From Bacteroidales bacterium (GTDB taxonomy: Bacteria; Bacteroidota; Bacteroidia; Bacteroidales; GCA-2748055), in NCBI GenBank assembly GCA_029210585.1, contig JARGFP010000016.1, positions 38,398 through 102,397 on the forward strand: DNA of 64,000 nt. The letters are read 5' to 3'. Made by a program: the position numbers and the translations under genes. Below the pieces are notes generated by a model that saw nothing but the letters and a program-made list of their open reading frames with translations, made no database searches and was not told the origin of the DNA. Positions within the stretch are counted from its first letter, which is position 1. Each line of letters opens with the position of its first letter. Shown piece by piece: positions 18,856 to 28,200 of this stretch.

Positions 18856-19068
18856 TGTATGCTCCTCATGGCTCAGATTCCGGTATAAACATGCAGATAA
18901 AAATAGTGTATTCTTTGCCGGCGCACTTGAAAAGATTCAATAAATACTGTAACTATTCTGAAAGAGACTACTTTGGCTCCTTATCCCATATGTTTTGTGC
19001 CAAATCCTGATGTAAGCATTGCAGCATTTACATTTTATTCCGGCAAGTTATATACAGGATCCGACTAT

Positions 19069-21882
19069 TTACCTGAAATCGAACCACAGTTTGATCGGGT
19101 ACACCTGGTCGCCAAGGTGTCCGCCGTACACACCTTTCTGACTTGCCGGACCCAATTTTGATGCTTGTTTAAATTTTGTTCCAATCGCCGGGATTTCGTA
19201 CAGAAAGGAAAGATCGCCTTCCGGGAAGGGCGGATAGGTATCTCCTTGAACATGTGCAGGTTTTCCCGGGGTAAACAACCTGAAATACAGGTTGGATGTT
19301 TCGGATACAATCGTGAAATCAGCCTCGTTCGTTTCCAGCGTTGCCCAGTAAAGGTTTCCATGGTAGCCTTTGAATTCGGGATATACGAGGTCGTTAAAAC
19401 TTTCACCTGTGATGGTGTTGTTGTATTCTTTTTCCCAAACGCCGAAATTGCTGCCTTTTAACCGGTTTTTCCAAACACGATAGGGACCGCGCCCCATCCA
19501 TTTCACACCTTCGCACTTGTCCTCGGGATAATTGAATGAAATTCCAATGAAATCCACATCCTGCATTCTTCTGTTCAACGGTGATGCCTCCATGCCCAAC
19601 AAACCGTTCTTCATGAATTTCCAGGTTATTTTCTCCGGGTACCTGCTGGTTGTAATGGTCATCATAAAGTTACCGTTGCTGTCCTTTTCCCACATGGTGC
19701 CAGTAATTTCTGTATCAACACCTACCGGAACCGGACCCCCGTTTAATGAAACCGTTTTCCCGGCAGCAATAACAGATTGCAGGGTACCGTCGTTTTTGCT
19801 GAAGACAACTTCAATTCCGCTGGCAGAGACGATAACCGAATTTCCAGTCTCATTCACTTTTACTTCGCCTGCGATTTTATCTTCATCGCCGCCTTCCTTC
19901 TTTTCAGCCAGTTCCTTCGCTTTTTCATCGGGCTGAACCACCGGCCAGCTCCAGGTATACAATTCCTGTCCATGATGGTCGACAGCTTTGAATTGAAAAA
20001 TATCAGCCTCCTGCAATGCATCGGCACAATCGATGTGGATTGCCGCGGTTTCACCGGGTGCAGCATCCGGACTGGCAACAACTCCTGCGCTCACAACATT
20101 TTCTTCTGAACTGCCAATTTCTGACCGAATGGTGCTCCAGCTGAAGCTGCAATCTTCCAGGTTGGTATATATAAATTTGTTTTCAAGAAACAGTTTACCT
20201 CCCCATTCCCGGTTGATAACCATCGGCCTGACCTGCACCGGGGACCAGATTTCCTTGATGGTATAAAAACTTCCTTCTTTTTCACGGTGCGGACCAACAA
20301 TACCATCGGGGGCATGGTTGCCGTCGCTGTCGTATAAGGTACCGGGTTTGTCGGTGCGCAGAAGCGCTTCGTCGGCAAGCACCCACAAAAATCCGCCGGC
20401 CAGCAGCGGGGAGGATTCATAATTCCGCCAGTACGCCTCAAGTCCGGCACCATGACCTCCATCGTACAGCCCGTGGAGCAATTCGGTAGGCATAAACGGG
20501 TCGTTCCCATAGGTAAACCGGGCAATGCCGTAATCAAATTCTATGTAGTGACGGGTATCAGCACCATTTCGGAATAACCAGGGGTATAACACCGGCCGGG
20601 ACTGGATATCGTACACATGAAAATTCTTTTCGTTGTGGAAATTCCAGCCACCTTCGTTACCATGGTTCCAGATCACCACGCTCGGGTGGTTTTCGTCTTT
20701 CAGAATAGTTTCCTTTACCAGTTTGGGGCCGACGATGGTATCGTAGCCATCCTGCCAGCCGGTAACTTCATTCAGCACAAACAGGCCGATTGAATCACAT
20801 AATTCAAGAAATCGCTTATCCGGCACGTAGTGTGATGAACGTATTGCATTCATGTTCATCTCTTTCATCAGCCGGATGTCTGCCAGGTGGTTTTCTTCAC
20901 TCAGGCACCGCCCGGTTTCCGGCCAGAATGAATGACGGTTGACACCTTTGAATATTACTTTCTCCCCGTTAATATAAAAACCATCATGCTCCCGAAATTC
21001 CACCGTTCTGAAACCGATGCGTTCGGTAACTTCATGTAATGTTTTTGCATCTTTGTTCAGAGAAATTTTTACATCATATAGATGGGGCCATTCCGGGTTC
21101 CATGCTTTGATATTTGTAAAATTGCCGGAGACCCATACTTCTGTAACCCCTTTCTCTATAGAGTATTCGATGTTCCCTGAAATCTTTTTCCCATCCAACT
21201 CAAATAACTCAACCGTTACATCATAATCACTTTTTGATTCATTCAGCACTATAAATGAAGTAAAGGATCCGTCGGCCTTCGCGTCGATCGCAGTGCGCTG
21301 CATGTGAATCCCGGGGAGTACTTCAAGAAACACAGGTCGGAAAATTCCCCCAAAAATCCAGAAATCAGCCTGCCGTTCGGCTTTATTTACCGATTCGTTG
21401 GATGAATGTTTGGCCACATCCATTTCAAGCAGGTTGGTGTTGCCATATTTCAGCAACGCACTGATGTTGTACCGGAACCGGTAAAACCCACCCTGGTGGA
21501 TGTCTCCTGCCGGTTTCCCGTTGATTTTCACTTCGGTATCGGTCATCGACCCGTCGAACACAATGTATACCGTTTTGCCTTTCCATTCGCGCGGAACATC
21601 AAACGCATGTTTGTACAAACCGTGTTCTTTCCCCAGTTGAATATCTTCATTCTTCCAGTCGTGGCCGTAGTTGTAGGTGCCAAATCCCTCCATCTCCCAG
21701 TTTGAAGGAACATCAATGTGGGTCCAACTGCCACTGTTGCGCCCGTCGGTACAGAAAAAATCCCATGCCACCGTATTAGCTGCATCCGTTCCGGACAGAA
21801 ATTTGATTTCCGTCTGCTGGGCAGATAATAAAGCAGTAAAAAAGGTGAACAGGAAGGAAAGAGGTAAGGCTTTAATATTCAT
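19069..21882 (-). CDS. glycoside hydrolase family 2 (beta-galactosidase-like), secreted
   Basis: The 937-residue protein has a signal peptide ending LLSAQ. The GH2 N-terminal sugar-binding domain follows (WTHIDVPSNWEMEGFGT), then an immunoglobulin-like domain, the TIM barrel and a C-terminal small-chain (beta-galactosidase domain 5-like) region (KWMGRGPYRVWKNR). The acid/base is E410 in WNHGNEG and the likely nucleophile is E467 in PTELLHG. The FKGVNRHSFWPETGR and NAIRSSHYVP blocks are conserved. Beta-galactosidase, or a related beta-glycosidase on a marine galactan-type glycan, is the best reading. It is alone between 245- and 290-base spacers and lacks the shared operator found upstream of its neighbours. 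Confidence 0.9.
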   Translation of the reverse strand: MNIKALPLSFLFTFFTALLSAQQTEIKFLSGTDAANTVAWDFFCTDGRNSGSWTHIDVPSNWEMEGFGTYNYGHDWKNEDIQLGKEHGLYKHAFDVPREWKGKTVYIVFDGSMTDTEVKINGKPAGDIHQGGFYRFRYNISALLKYGNTNLLEMDVAKHSSNESVNKAERQADFWIFGGIFRPVFLEVLPGIHMQRTAIDAKADGSFTSFIVLNESKSDYDVTVELFELDGKKISGNIEYSIEKGVTEVWVSGNFTNIKAWNPEWPHLYDVKISLNKDAKTLHEVTERIGFRTVEFREHDGFYINGEKVIFKGVNRHSFWPETGRCLSEENHLADIRLMKEMNMNAIRSSHYVPDKRFLELCDSIGLFVLNEVTGWQDGYDTIVGPKLVKETILKDENHPSVVIWNHGNEGGWNFHNEKNFHVYDIQSRPVLYPWLFRNGADTRHYIEFDYGIARFTYGNDPFMPTELLHGLYDGGHGAGLEAYWRNYESSPLLAGGFLWVLADEALLRTDKPGTLYDSDGNHAPDGIVGPHREKEGSFYTIKEIWSPVQVRPMVINREWGGKLFLENKFIYTNLEDCSFSWSTIRSEIGSSEENVVSAGVVASPDAAPGETAAIHIDCADALQEADIFQFKAVDHHGQELYTWSWPVVQPDEKAKELAEKKEGGDEDKIAGEVKVNETGNSVIVSASGIEVVFSKNDGTLQSVIAAGKTVSLNGGPVPVGVDTEITGTMWEKDSNGNFMMTITTSRYPEKITWKFMKNGLLGMEASPLNRRMQDVDFIGISFNYPEDKCEGVKWMGRGPYRVWKNRLKGSNFGVWEKEYNNTITGESFNDLVYPEFKGYHGNLYWATLETNEADFTIVSETSNLYFRLFTPGKPAHVQGDTYPPFPEGDLSFLYEIPAIGTKFKQASKLGPASQKGVYGGHLGDQVYPIKLWFDFR

Positions 21883-22032
21883 ATCTCCAGGTTTTAGCAG
21901 CTATCCGGACAACAACCACAGTTCATTTCTGCTAATATATGGAAATGGACCAGGTGTTCCAATTTCTCATCGAAAATCGGCAGAAATAAGTCCCGGATCC
22001 CATACAGGGGCACACACTGTATCCAGGTAGAG

Positions 22033-22053
22033 ACGAGCACAGGTTGTGCTCGT
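22033..22053 (-). terminator. inverted repeat after the Gfo/Idh/MocA gene, possible terminator
   Basis: ACGAGCAC and GTGCTCGT are separated by AGGTT, 76 bases beyond the stop at 22129. No clear T-run follows on the minus strand, so the terminator call is weak. Confidence 0.35.
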
Positions 22054-22128
22054 TACATTAAATTTGTAACTAATAGAATGCCCACATGATAACCAGCCAA
22101 AGAGAACTTCCCGGTCAAAGAGAGTTCT

Positions 22129-23460
22129 CTAAAGCTTTACCTCCCACCCGGGTTCATATTCCCGGCTCCAGAGCTTCATTGCTTCCCTGTCGAGCATGAT
22201 GCCGTTATCCCCCACTTCGAAGGAGCTGTTGATCCGGTATGCAACATTGGTATAGTGTACCATTGCATGACTGATGGCGATTTCATCTATGGGTGCATTC
22301 AGTTTTTCCTTCCCGCGAATTGCTTCGAAGAAATTCTGGACATGGCGTGTCGACATGGAACCTCCGCCTCCAAGGGCTGTTCCAGCCTCATCAGAATCCG
22401 AATCCAGTGCCTGGACCACCTCTCCCCTGCGGTCATAAATAACGGATTTTCCGCGGTCCAGGAAAGCACTTCCTTCGCTGCCATAAACGATGACCCCTCT
22501 TCCGTCGCCATAAGTATCATACCCGTTCCTGCTCCGTCCGTCCCATTTAATGGTTTTTCCTCCGCCAAACCGGAAAGTCGCCTCCATATGGTCATACATT
22601 TCCCATCCGTCACCAGGAAACTGGCCCTTATGTCCCTCGGCGAATACAAATTCCGGATAGTCAACCTGCAGGGCCCAGCGCGCCACATCCATTTCATGGG
22701 TACCATTGTTCCCTGATTCTGCTGTTCCATAGTCCCATCCATACCAGTGCCAGTTGTAATCCCAGGTTTCCTCGGTATATTCCCTGCGGGGTGCCGGTCC
22801 CTGGAAAAGGTCCCAGTCAAGTCCGCCCGGAACAGGTGCAGGTTTCTGAAGAGGAACCTGTCCCCTCCTGTTGGTATAAAAGGCAACTGCCTTGTATGCA
22901 TTACCGATTGCCCCTTCGTGAATCATCCGGATGGCGCTGATGGTATGCCCTGAAGATCTTTGTTGCGTACCTGCCTGTACCACACGGTTGTATTTTTTTG
23001 CTGCTTTCACCAGCAAACGGTTCTCTTCCATATTGTGGCTCACCGGTTTTTCAACGTACACGTCTTTTCCTGCCTGCATCGCCATAATGGACCCGGGAGC
23101 GTGCCAATGATCCGGGGTGGCATTGATCACGGCATCAAGCTTTTTATCCTCCAGCACCTTCCGGATATCTTTCTCCATCTTTGGCTGATAATCGATAAGT
23201 GTGGAGAATTCCTGTGCGGCGCGTTCCAGCTGTGACGGCATCACATCGCACAGGTAGCGCAATTCAACATTGCTCTCTTTGATGGAGATCGGATCTGTAA
23301 AGGCCCCCAGGCGTCTGCCCAATCCGATAATGGCGACCTGCAAACGATCGTTTGCTCCTTTGATGCGATTATAACTTTTTGCAGAAGTGGCCACACCTCC
23401 CATGGCCAGGCCAGTTGAAACCAGCCCGGTCCGTTTTACGAAATCTCTTCTTGATACCAT
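22129..23460 (-). CDS. Gfo/Idh/MocA family oxidoreductase with Tat signal
   Basis: The N-terminus SRRDFVKRTG followed by a hydrophobic stretch is a twin-arginine signal, so this NAD(P)-dependent oxidoreductase is exported folded with its cofactor. A Rossmann start (VAIIGLGRR) and the family motif VEKPVSHN are visible, with a C-terminal substrate domain in the remaining residues (443 aa total). The gene starts three bases before the DUF1080 stop, so the two are one operon. Family knowledge links exported Gfo/Idh/MocA enzymes and DUF1080 proteins to oxidation at sugar C3 followed by cleavage of the 3-keto-glycoside. The C3 dehydrogenase role here is inference. The promoter is at 25091-25157. 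Confidence 0.9.
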   Translation of the reverse strand: MVSRRDFVKRTGLVSTGLAMGGVATSAKSYNRIKGANDRLQVAIIGLGRRLGAFTDPISIKESNVELRYLCDVMPSQLERAAQEFSTLIDYQPKMEKDIRKVLEDKKLDAVINATPDHWHAPGSIMAMQAGKDVYVEKPVSHNMEENRLLVKAAKKYNRVVQAGTQQRSSGHTISAIRMIHEGAIGNAYKAVAFYTNRRGQVPLQKPAPVPGGLDWDLFQGPAPRREYTEETWDYNWHWYGWDYGTAESGNNGTHEMDVARWALQVDYPEFVFAEGHKGQFPGDGWEMYDHMEATFRFGGGKTIKWDGRSRNGYDTYGDGRGVIVYGSEGSAFLDRGKSVIYDRRGEVVQALDSDSDEAGTALGGGGSMSTRHVQNFFEAIRGKEKLNAPIDEIAISHAMVHYTNVAYRINSSFEVGDNGIMLDREAMKLWSREYEPGWEVKL

Positions 23461-23462
23461 AT

Positions 23463-24839
23463 TTACAGTGTTTTCAGTTTAATATTCTTGAAATGTACTT
23501 CATCTCCGTGGTCCTGGAGCAGGATGTGTCCTTTCCTTGCCTCTCCGAAATTCGGCCACTTTGCATACTTGCTTGCAGCAACAATGTCCTTCCACTGCTG
23601 CCCGCTCCTGTTGTATTTCACCACCAGGATACCATTCAGGTAGTGTTCGACATCGTCACCGTTTACGATGATCCTTGCCCGGTTCCAGTCGTACCCGTTG
23701 GAACGCTTCTTCCTGAGGTCAGGATTATACCGCCTGGCATCTGCCGGGATCAGGTCGTATAGTGAGGCCAGTGTCCTGTTCTCATCCCTTCCCATTTTCG
23801 CATCCGGATGGTTCGCATCGTCCAGAATCTGGTATTCGCATCCTATGGCAGAACCGGTTCCCTTGTTCAGCTCCGGATCCACAAAATACTTGATGCCGCT
23901 GTTGGCGCCTTCTGTGATCCGAAAATCTGCCTCGAGAATGAAGTTCTCAAACTCCTCTATCGTTACAATATCTCCTCCATTGCCTGATTCAGCACCATCT
24001 GCCTGCTCAACCTGCAACATACCATTTTCGATGATCCATCCCTTTTCGGGAAACTGATCCAGTTTGGCACCTCTCCATCCGGTCGTGGTCTTCCCGTCCC
24101 AAAGCAATTTCCATCCTTCTTCCTTTTCCCGTTCAGAAAGCTCGTTCGTGAGAAAGCTCACCTGGGTAATTTCTTTGTTCTCCGGCGTCTTATGTATATC
24201 AAGGTTGGTAGTGCAGATTTTGATATTCTTAAAGATCACCTGTTCGCCTTCCATCTCCGCCCCGCGGATGGAATGGACCTGGAGCCCGATAAATCCTTCG
24301 GCATCCACATCATCAACCAGGTCTGCCATTTGCACACCATTCACCCAGGTCCGGAGGCTGTTGCCAATGGCCTCAATGCGGTATTCGTTCCATTCACCAA
24401 GTTTGAAGGCAGATTTAGCTTCCTGGTTGTATTCCATGGGGTAGAGCCATTTTCTGCGGGCTTCATCGAATATTCCGGCGGTCCAGGCCCTGGGAGAAGG
24501 ATCCATTTCCATCTGGTAGCCATGCACGCGACCATCCATATATTCCGGATTGCTTTGTCCGCGAAACATGACACCCGAATTCCCCTTTCCGAATTTCGCT
24601 TCAAAGGTGAGGATGAAATCACCATAGTTCTTTTCCGTGCAAAGAAACGTGTTTGGTGTGCCCTGGACATAGGTACCGACGATCATTTCATCCTGAACTG
24701 TAAACGGCGCGGTACCATTTTTTACAACCCATCCGTCCAGGTCCTTACCGTTGAATAAATCAACAAAATCCTGTTCCCCGGATCCGCGTGCGTTCAGAAA
24801 CAGCGTTAAGACAATCAGTAAGCTTGTGTACATTTTCAT
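23463..24839 (-). CDS. DUF1080 (3-keto-disaccharide hydrolase-like) protein with two domains, secreted
   Basis: From the ATG at 24839 the product has a signal peptide (MKMYTSLLIVLTLFLNARG) and two LamG-like DUF1080 modules. Module 1 is about residues 26-205 (FVDLFNGKDLDGWVVKNG ... VIFKNIKI) and module 2 about 240-458 (GWKLLWDGKTTTGWRGAK ... VHFKNIKLKTL). PF06439 members have been shown to cleave 3-keto-glycosides, and others bind carbohydrate. In-frame ATG at 24902 would place 21 charged residues before the signal and is unlikely. The oxidoreductase follows after two bases. The leader of about 250 bases between promoter and ATG contains a strong hairpin and 23-bp tandem repeats. Confidence 0.9.
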   Translation of the reverse strand: MKMYTSLLIVLTLFLNARGSGEQDFVDLFNGKDLDGWVVKNGTAPFTVQDEMIVGTYVQGTPNTFLCTEKNYGDFILTFEAKFGKGNSGVMFRGQSNPEYMDGRVHGYQMEMDPSPRAWTAGIFDEARRKWLYPMEYNQEAKSAFKLGEWNEYRIEAIGNSLRTWVNGVQMADLVDDVDAEGFIGLQVHSIRGAEMEGEQVIFKNIKICTTNLDIHKTPENKEITQVSFLTNELSEREKEEGWKLLWDGKTTTGWRGAKLDQFPEKGWIIENGMLQVEQADGAESGNGGDIVTIEEFENFILEADFRITEGANSGIKYFVDPELNKGTGSAIGCEYQILDDANHPDAKMGRDENRTLASLYDLIPADARRYNPDLRKKRSNGYDWNRARIIVNGDDVEHYLNGILVVKYNRSGQQWKDIVAASKYAKWPNFGEARKGHILLQDHGDEVHFKNIKLKTL

Positions 24840-24931
24840 ATTTCTTTTTTTGAAAATTATAAATCTAACAATTCTTCTACTTTCAGCGTTTCTCAGACTC
24901 ACCCACGATGGGCAAAGTGGTAAGTAGAAAA

Positions 24932-24951
24932 GGTACGGTCTGGACCGTACC
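24932..24951 (-). terminator. strong hairpin with flanking A/T runs in the DUF1080 leader (terminator or attenuator)
   Basis: GGTACGGTC and GACCGTACC form a perfect 9-bp stem around a two-base loop, flanked by AAAA and TTTTT. It would terminate in either direction. It lies between the DUF1080 promoter (25091-25157) and its start codon, so on that transcript it can only be an attenuator or a 5'-UTR structure. Confidence 0.65.
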
Positions 24952-24956
24952 TTTTT

Positions 24957-25016
24957 AACTACTAACTAAACTACTACCAAACTACTAACTAAACTACTAC
25001 TAAACTATCACTACTT
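24957..25016. repeat. 23-bp short tandem repeat, about 2.6 copies
   Basis: Two full 23-bp units (24957-24979 and 24980-25002) differ at one base, followed by a degraded third copy. Each contains internal CTACTA/CTAACTAAA steps. They sit next to the hairpin at 24932-24951 in the leader of the DUF1080 operon and are not spaced like a CRISPR array. Confidence 0.75.
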
Positions 25017-25090
25017 AATATTCTATAATTCCTTCATTATTTCAAAGCACCATGTGCCCGTTACCTGTTGCACCTGTACAAATCCTGATA

Positions 25091-25157
25091 CAAAAGTAAG
25101 GCAATATGGGTGCAGGTTATTTTGAAGTTTTCCCAATTTCTTTTGAATCTGTTTCAG
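25091..25157 (-). promoter_or_regulatory. shared operator-promoter, site A (DUF1080/oxidoreductase operon)
   Basis: Plus-strand view: half-sites TTTTGAAGTTTTCCCAA (25120-25136) and TTTTGAATCTGTTTCAG (25141-25157) are direct repeats with 21-bp period. Exactly 21 bases further, the minus strand carries TACTTTTG (25098-25091), a perfect TAnnTTTG -7 box. It is about 250 bases upstream of the ATG at 24839. This is the most divergent of the four copies in the first half-site. The geometry (17-4-17) is that of AraC-family activator sites. Confidence 0.72.
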
Positions 25158-25245
25158 AAGTTGATTTTCATTTCGGTTCCCCGGGATTTCCATACACTAT
25201 CACACAAGCTTATGAAACAAGGAAAGCAGGCCCCTTTTAACAATA

Positions 25246-25272
25246 GAGGCTGCCCTTGTTTGGGGCAGCCTC
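25246..25272 (-). terminator. hairpin terminator after the 1350-aa beta-helix gene
   Basis: GAGGCTGCCC and GGGCAGCCTC form a perfect 10-bp stem with a 7-base loop, 26 bases after the stop at 25298. No long T-run follows on the minus strand, but position and stem strength fit transcription termination. Confidence 0.7.
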
Positions 25273-25297
25273 CACTTTATATAAAAACCTGAAATGA

Positions 25298-28200
25298 TTA
25301 CTCAACAATGAACTGCTGTACAGAGATTGTCTGATCTTTGATCATCCTTACGAAATAGATACCGCTCTTCATCATCGCCGGGGTATCCAGTTCATAGCTC
25401 TTCTGTATGCTCACTTTCTCCTGGTGGATCACGACACCGAGTACGTTATAGATCTCGAATGCCTTGATGCCCGGATCTGAAACTTCGATGAATAATTTTC
25501 CACTTGTAACAGGATTCGGATACAGCCTGAATCCGGTTGCGTGATCTTCTATACCTACCGTTTCCACAGTTACGTCGCACGTGGCAGTAAATCCACCATC
25601 TGTTGTGGTAACGGTAATCGTGCAGGTTCCATCTGCTACAGCAGTCACAACACCGTCGGCAACGGTAGCGACAGCAGCATCGGAAGTGCTCCAGGTAACA
25701 GATTTATCCGTTGCTTCCGCAGGTGCAACCGTAGCAACCAGCGTTGCGGTTCCAGCCGGCTCGAGCGCCAGGGTTGACTGGTCAAGGCTTACACCTGTAA
25801 CAGCAACAGTGGGATCAGTAACAGTAACCTGGCAGGTGGCCATAAAGGATCCATCCATGGTAATCACCGATATTGTTGCGGTACCCGGTGCAATGGCAGT
25901 AACAAGTCCGCTGTTATTCACGGTTGCCACTGCTTCGTTTCCGGATACCCAGCCAACGGTCTTATTTGTTGCATCTGCAGGCGCCACCGTTGCAACCAGG
26001 GTAACCGTTTCACTAACTTCCAGTGTAACGGCAGTCTGATCAAGCGTAACACCTGTAACAGCATTTGATACATTCACGGCACATGTAGCGGTAAAACCTC
26101 CGTCTACCGTAGTAACAGTAATGGTTGCACTCCCTGCTGCAACACCTGTTACGACACCGTCGGCAACAGTTGCAACTCCTTCATCCGATGAAGACCATGT
26201 AACCGCTTTATTGCCTGCTTCTGCGGGGTCAATGGTAGCGACCAGTGTACCTGTTTCTCCAACAGCTAAGTCAAGTGAAGCCAGGTCAAGGGTCACGCCC
26301 AGTACACTGATCACCTCTGTTTCATAAACACCCAGGTCGACATTGCCCTGGATACGGTCATTTCCGTCCAGGTCAAATTCCGGCAATAAAGCTGCAATAC
26401 CATATTCCAGCGTACCGGCATCGATCAGTCCTGCTGAAGTCAGTGTATAAAGGCTGTCTGCACCTGTACCACCAACGAATGGTGATGCGTTGAGGATCGT
26501 GGTATTGACAGCTGTCCATGAAGCATTATAGGCAGTCGCGTCAATTGCACAGTTGGCTGCATGATTCGTGGCTGAATTTGAAACAACTTCAATGTTTTTA
26601 TCAGCACCTGTGGCATCATTGTCCCAAACAATTGAATTCGCAATGAACCATGGTCCGGTTTCACCTGTCATGGCACCGCCATTGGTACCGGCAGTGTTCG
26701 CCGTGACGATGGAATTGATCACATTTCCTGAAACCGCATATACGCCACCACCTTTTGCTGTTGCAGTGTTATTCGCAATAACGCATCCAACTACATTGGG
26801 AGCGCTTTTAATTCCCATCAGATAAAGTCCGCCTCCGTCGGCAACAGCGGTATTGTTCTTAACGATACAATTTGAGAACATACCACCATCATCGAAATAT
26901 ACTGCACCTCCGATATTCGCAGCGTTTGCCATGAACATGGAGTTATCGATGATACATTCATTGTTGTTAGCACTAATGGCTCCACCAGTACCTCCAGCTG
27001 TATTATTGATAAATTCACTGTTTAATACAGTTCCCCGGGCCAGGAATACACCTCCGCCCGCACCAGCGGTAGCTGTGTTGGAGTCAAACGAACAATTGGA
27101 AATAATGATGGTTGCATTTCCTGTTCTGATACCTCCCGCAGCATCCCCGGCAACATTACCTGTAAAGGTAGAACTGCTTATTACAACTTCACTTTTCGCA
27201 TACATTGCACCGCCATCATCCATCGCTTCATTATCGGTGAAGGTACAACCTGAGACGTTTGTGGATTGTCCCCACATTCCTCCGCCGTCACCTTCTCCTG
27301 ATCCGTTATTAACATAGTTGCCTGTAAATGTACAGTTGATAACTTCAGAAGGATTTACGGACAACCCTTTTAAGTAAAGGCCACCACCGAGACTCAATCC
27401 GGTATTGTTGTCGAAAACAACGTTCTCAAGGATGGTTTTCCCTCCGGCACTGTGGTCAGCATAGAGTCCGCCGCCATCACTATCCTCGGCAAATCCATTC
27501 TTTATGGTTAGGTTCTGAATGGTCACGATCTTGTCAGCAACACCAGTTATCGAAATTACGCCTAAGGTGTCAAGCAACGGATCTGCATTAAATGCTCCGT
27601 CCAGAACAACATCACCTCCACCATCAATGATCAGCGTTTTGTCGCCAAGTTCCAGTGTTGTATCAACCAGGATCGTCGAAATGCCATCGGCGAACGTAAT
27701 GATGCTTTCACCGTCGACTGCATCGGCAATGATCTGCCTTAGTGAACCGGCACCATCATCCGCATCGGTAGTGACAACAAAAGACTGTAGTCTTTCATAC
27801 GGCCCGAGGTCCACCACGCTGTTAATGATCCTGTTTACACCGTTCAGTGCAGTCGCAGGCAGCAGATCTGTAATGACTGTATCCGTGCTTCCGGCGTCAA
27901 TTAATGGCGATGAATACGGCAGCATCAGGCTGTCGGCCCCGGTACCACCCACAAAGGGCGATTCAGTGAGCGTTGTAATGTTGCTTGCAGCCCATCCGGC
28001 AGCGTCGTAAGCCGTAGCATCGATGGCACAGTTTGTAGCAGCTGTGGCAGCAGTATTTGAAACAACCTGGATGTTCTTGGCTGTTCCTGCAGCATCATTG
28101 TCATACACAATGGAGTTTGCAAGCAGCCAGGCCCCGTCACCTGAAAGAGCACCTCCATTTTCAGCGGCATAGTTCTTTGTAATAGTGGAATTGATCACAT

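Noticed and set aside
18870..18960. A fifth copy of the operator upstream of the LamG gene
   Set aside because: A TATTTTTA box is present with TTTTCAA about 21 bases away, but the half-site sequences do not match the four-member consensus.
22101..22130. Inverted repeat AGAGAACT / AGTTCTCT around the stop of the oxidoreductase gene
   Set aside because: It overlaps the stop codon, has a 14-base loop and no T-run; a chance or weak structure.
24957..25016. Possible CRISPR array
   Set aside because: The 23-bp units are directly adjacent without spacers and there are fewer than three copies; no cas gene is nearby.
25581..28010. Several plus-strand Ser/Thr/Pro-rich frames (such as 25581-26039 and 27519-28010)
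   Set aside because: They mirror Ala/Gly/Thr repeats of the beta-helix protein on the other strand and are composition artefacts.
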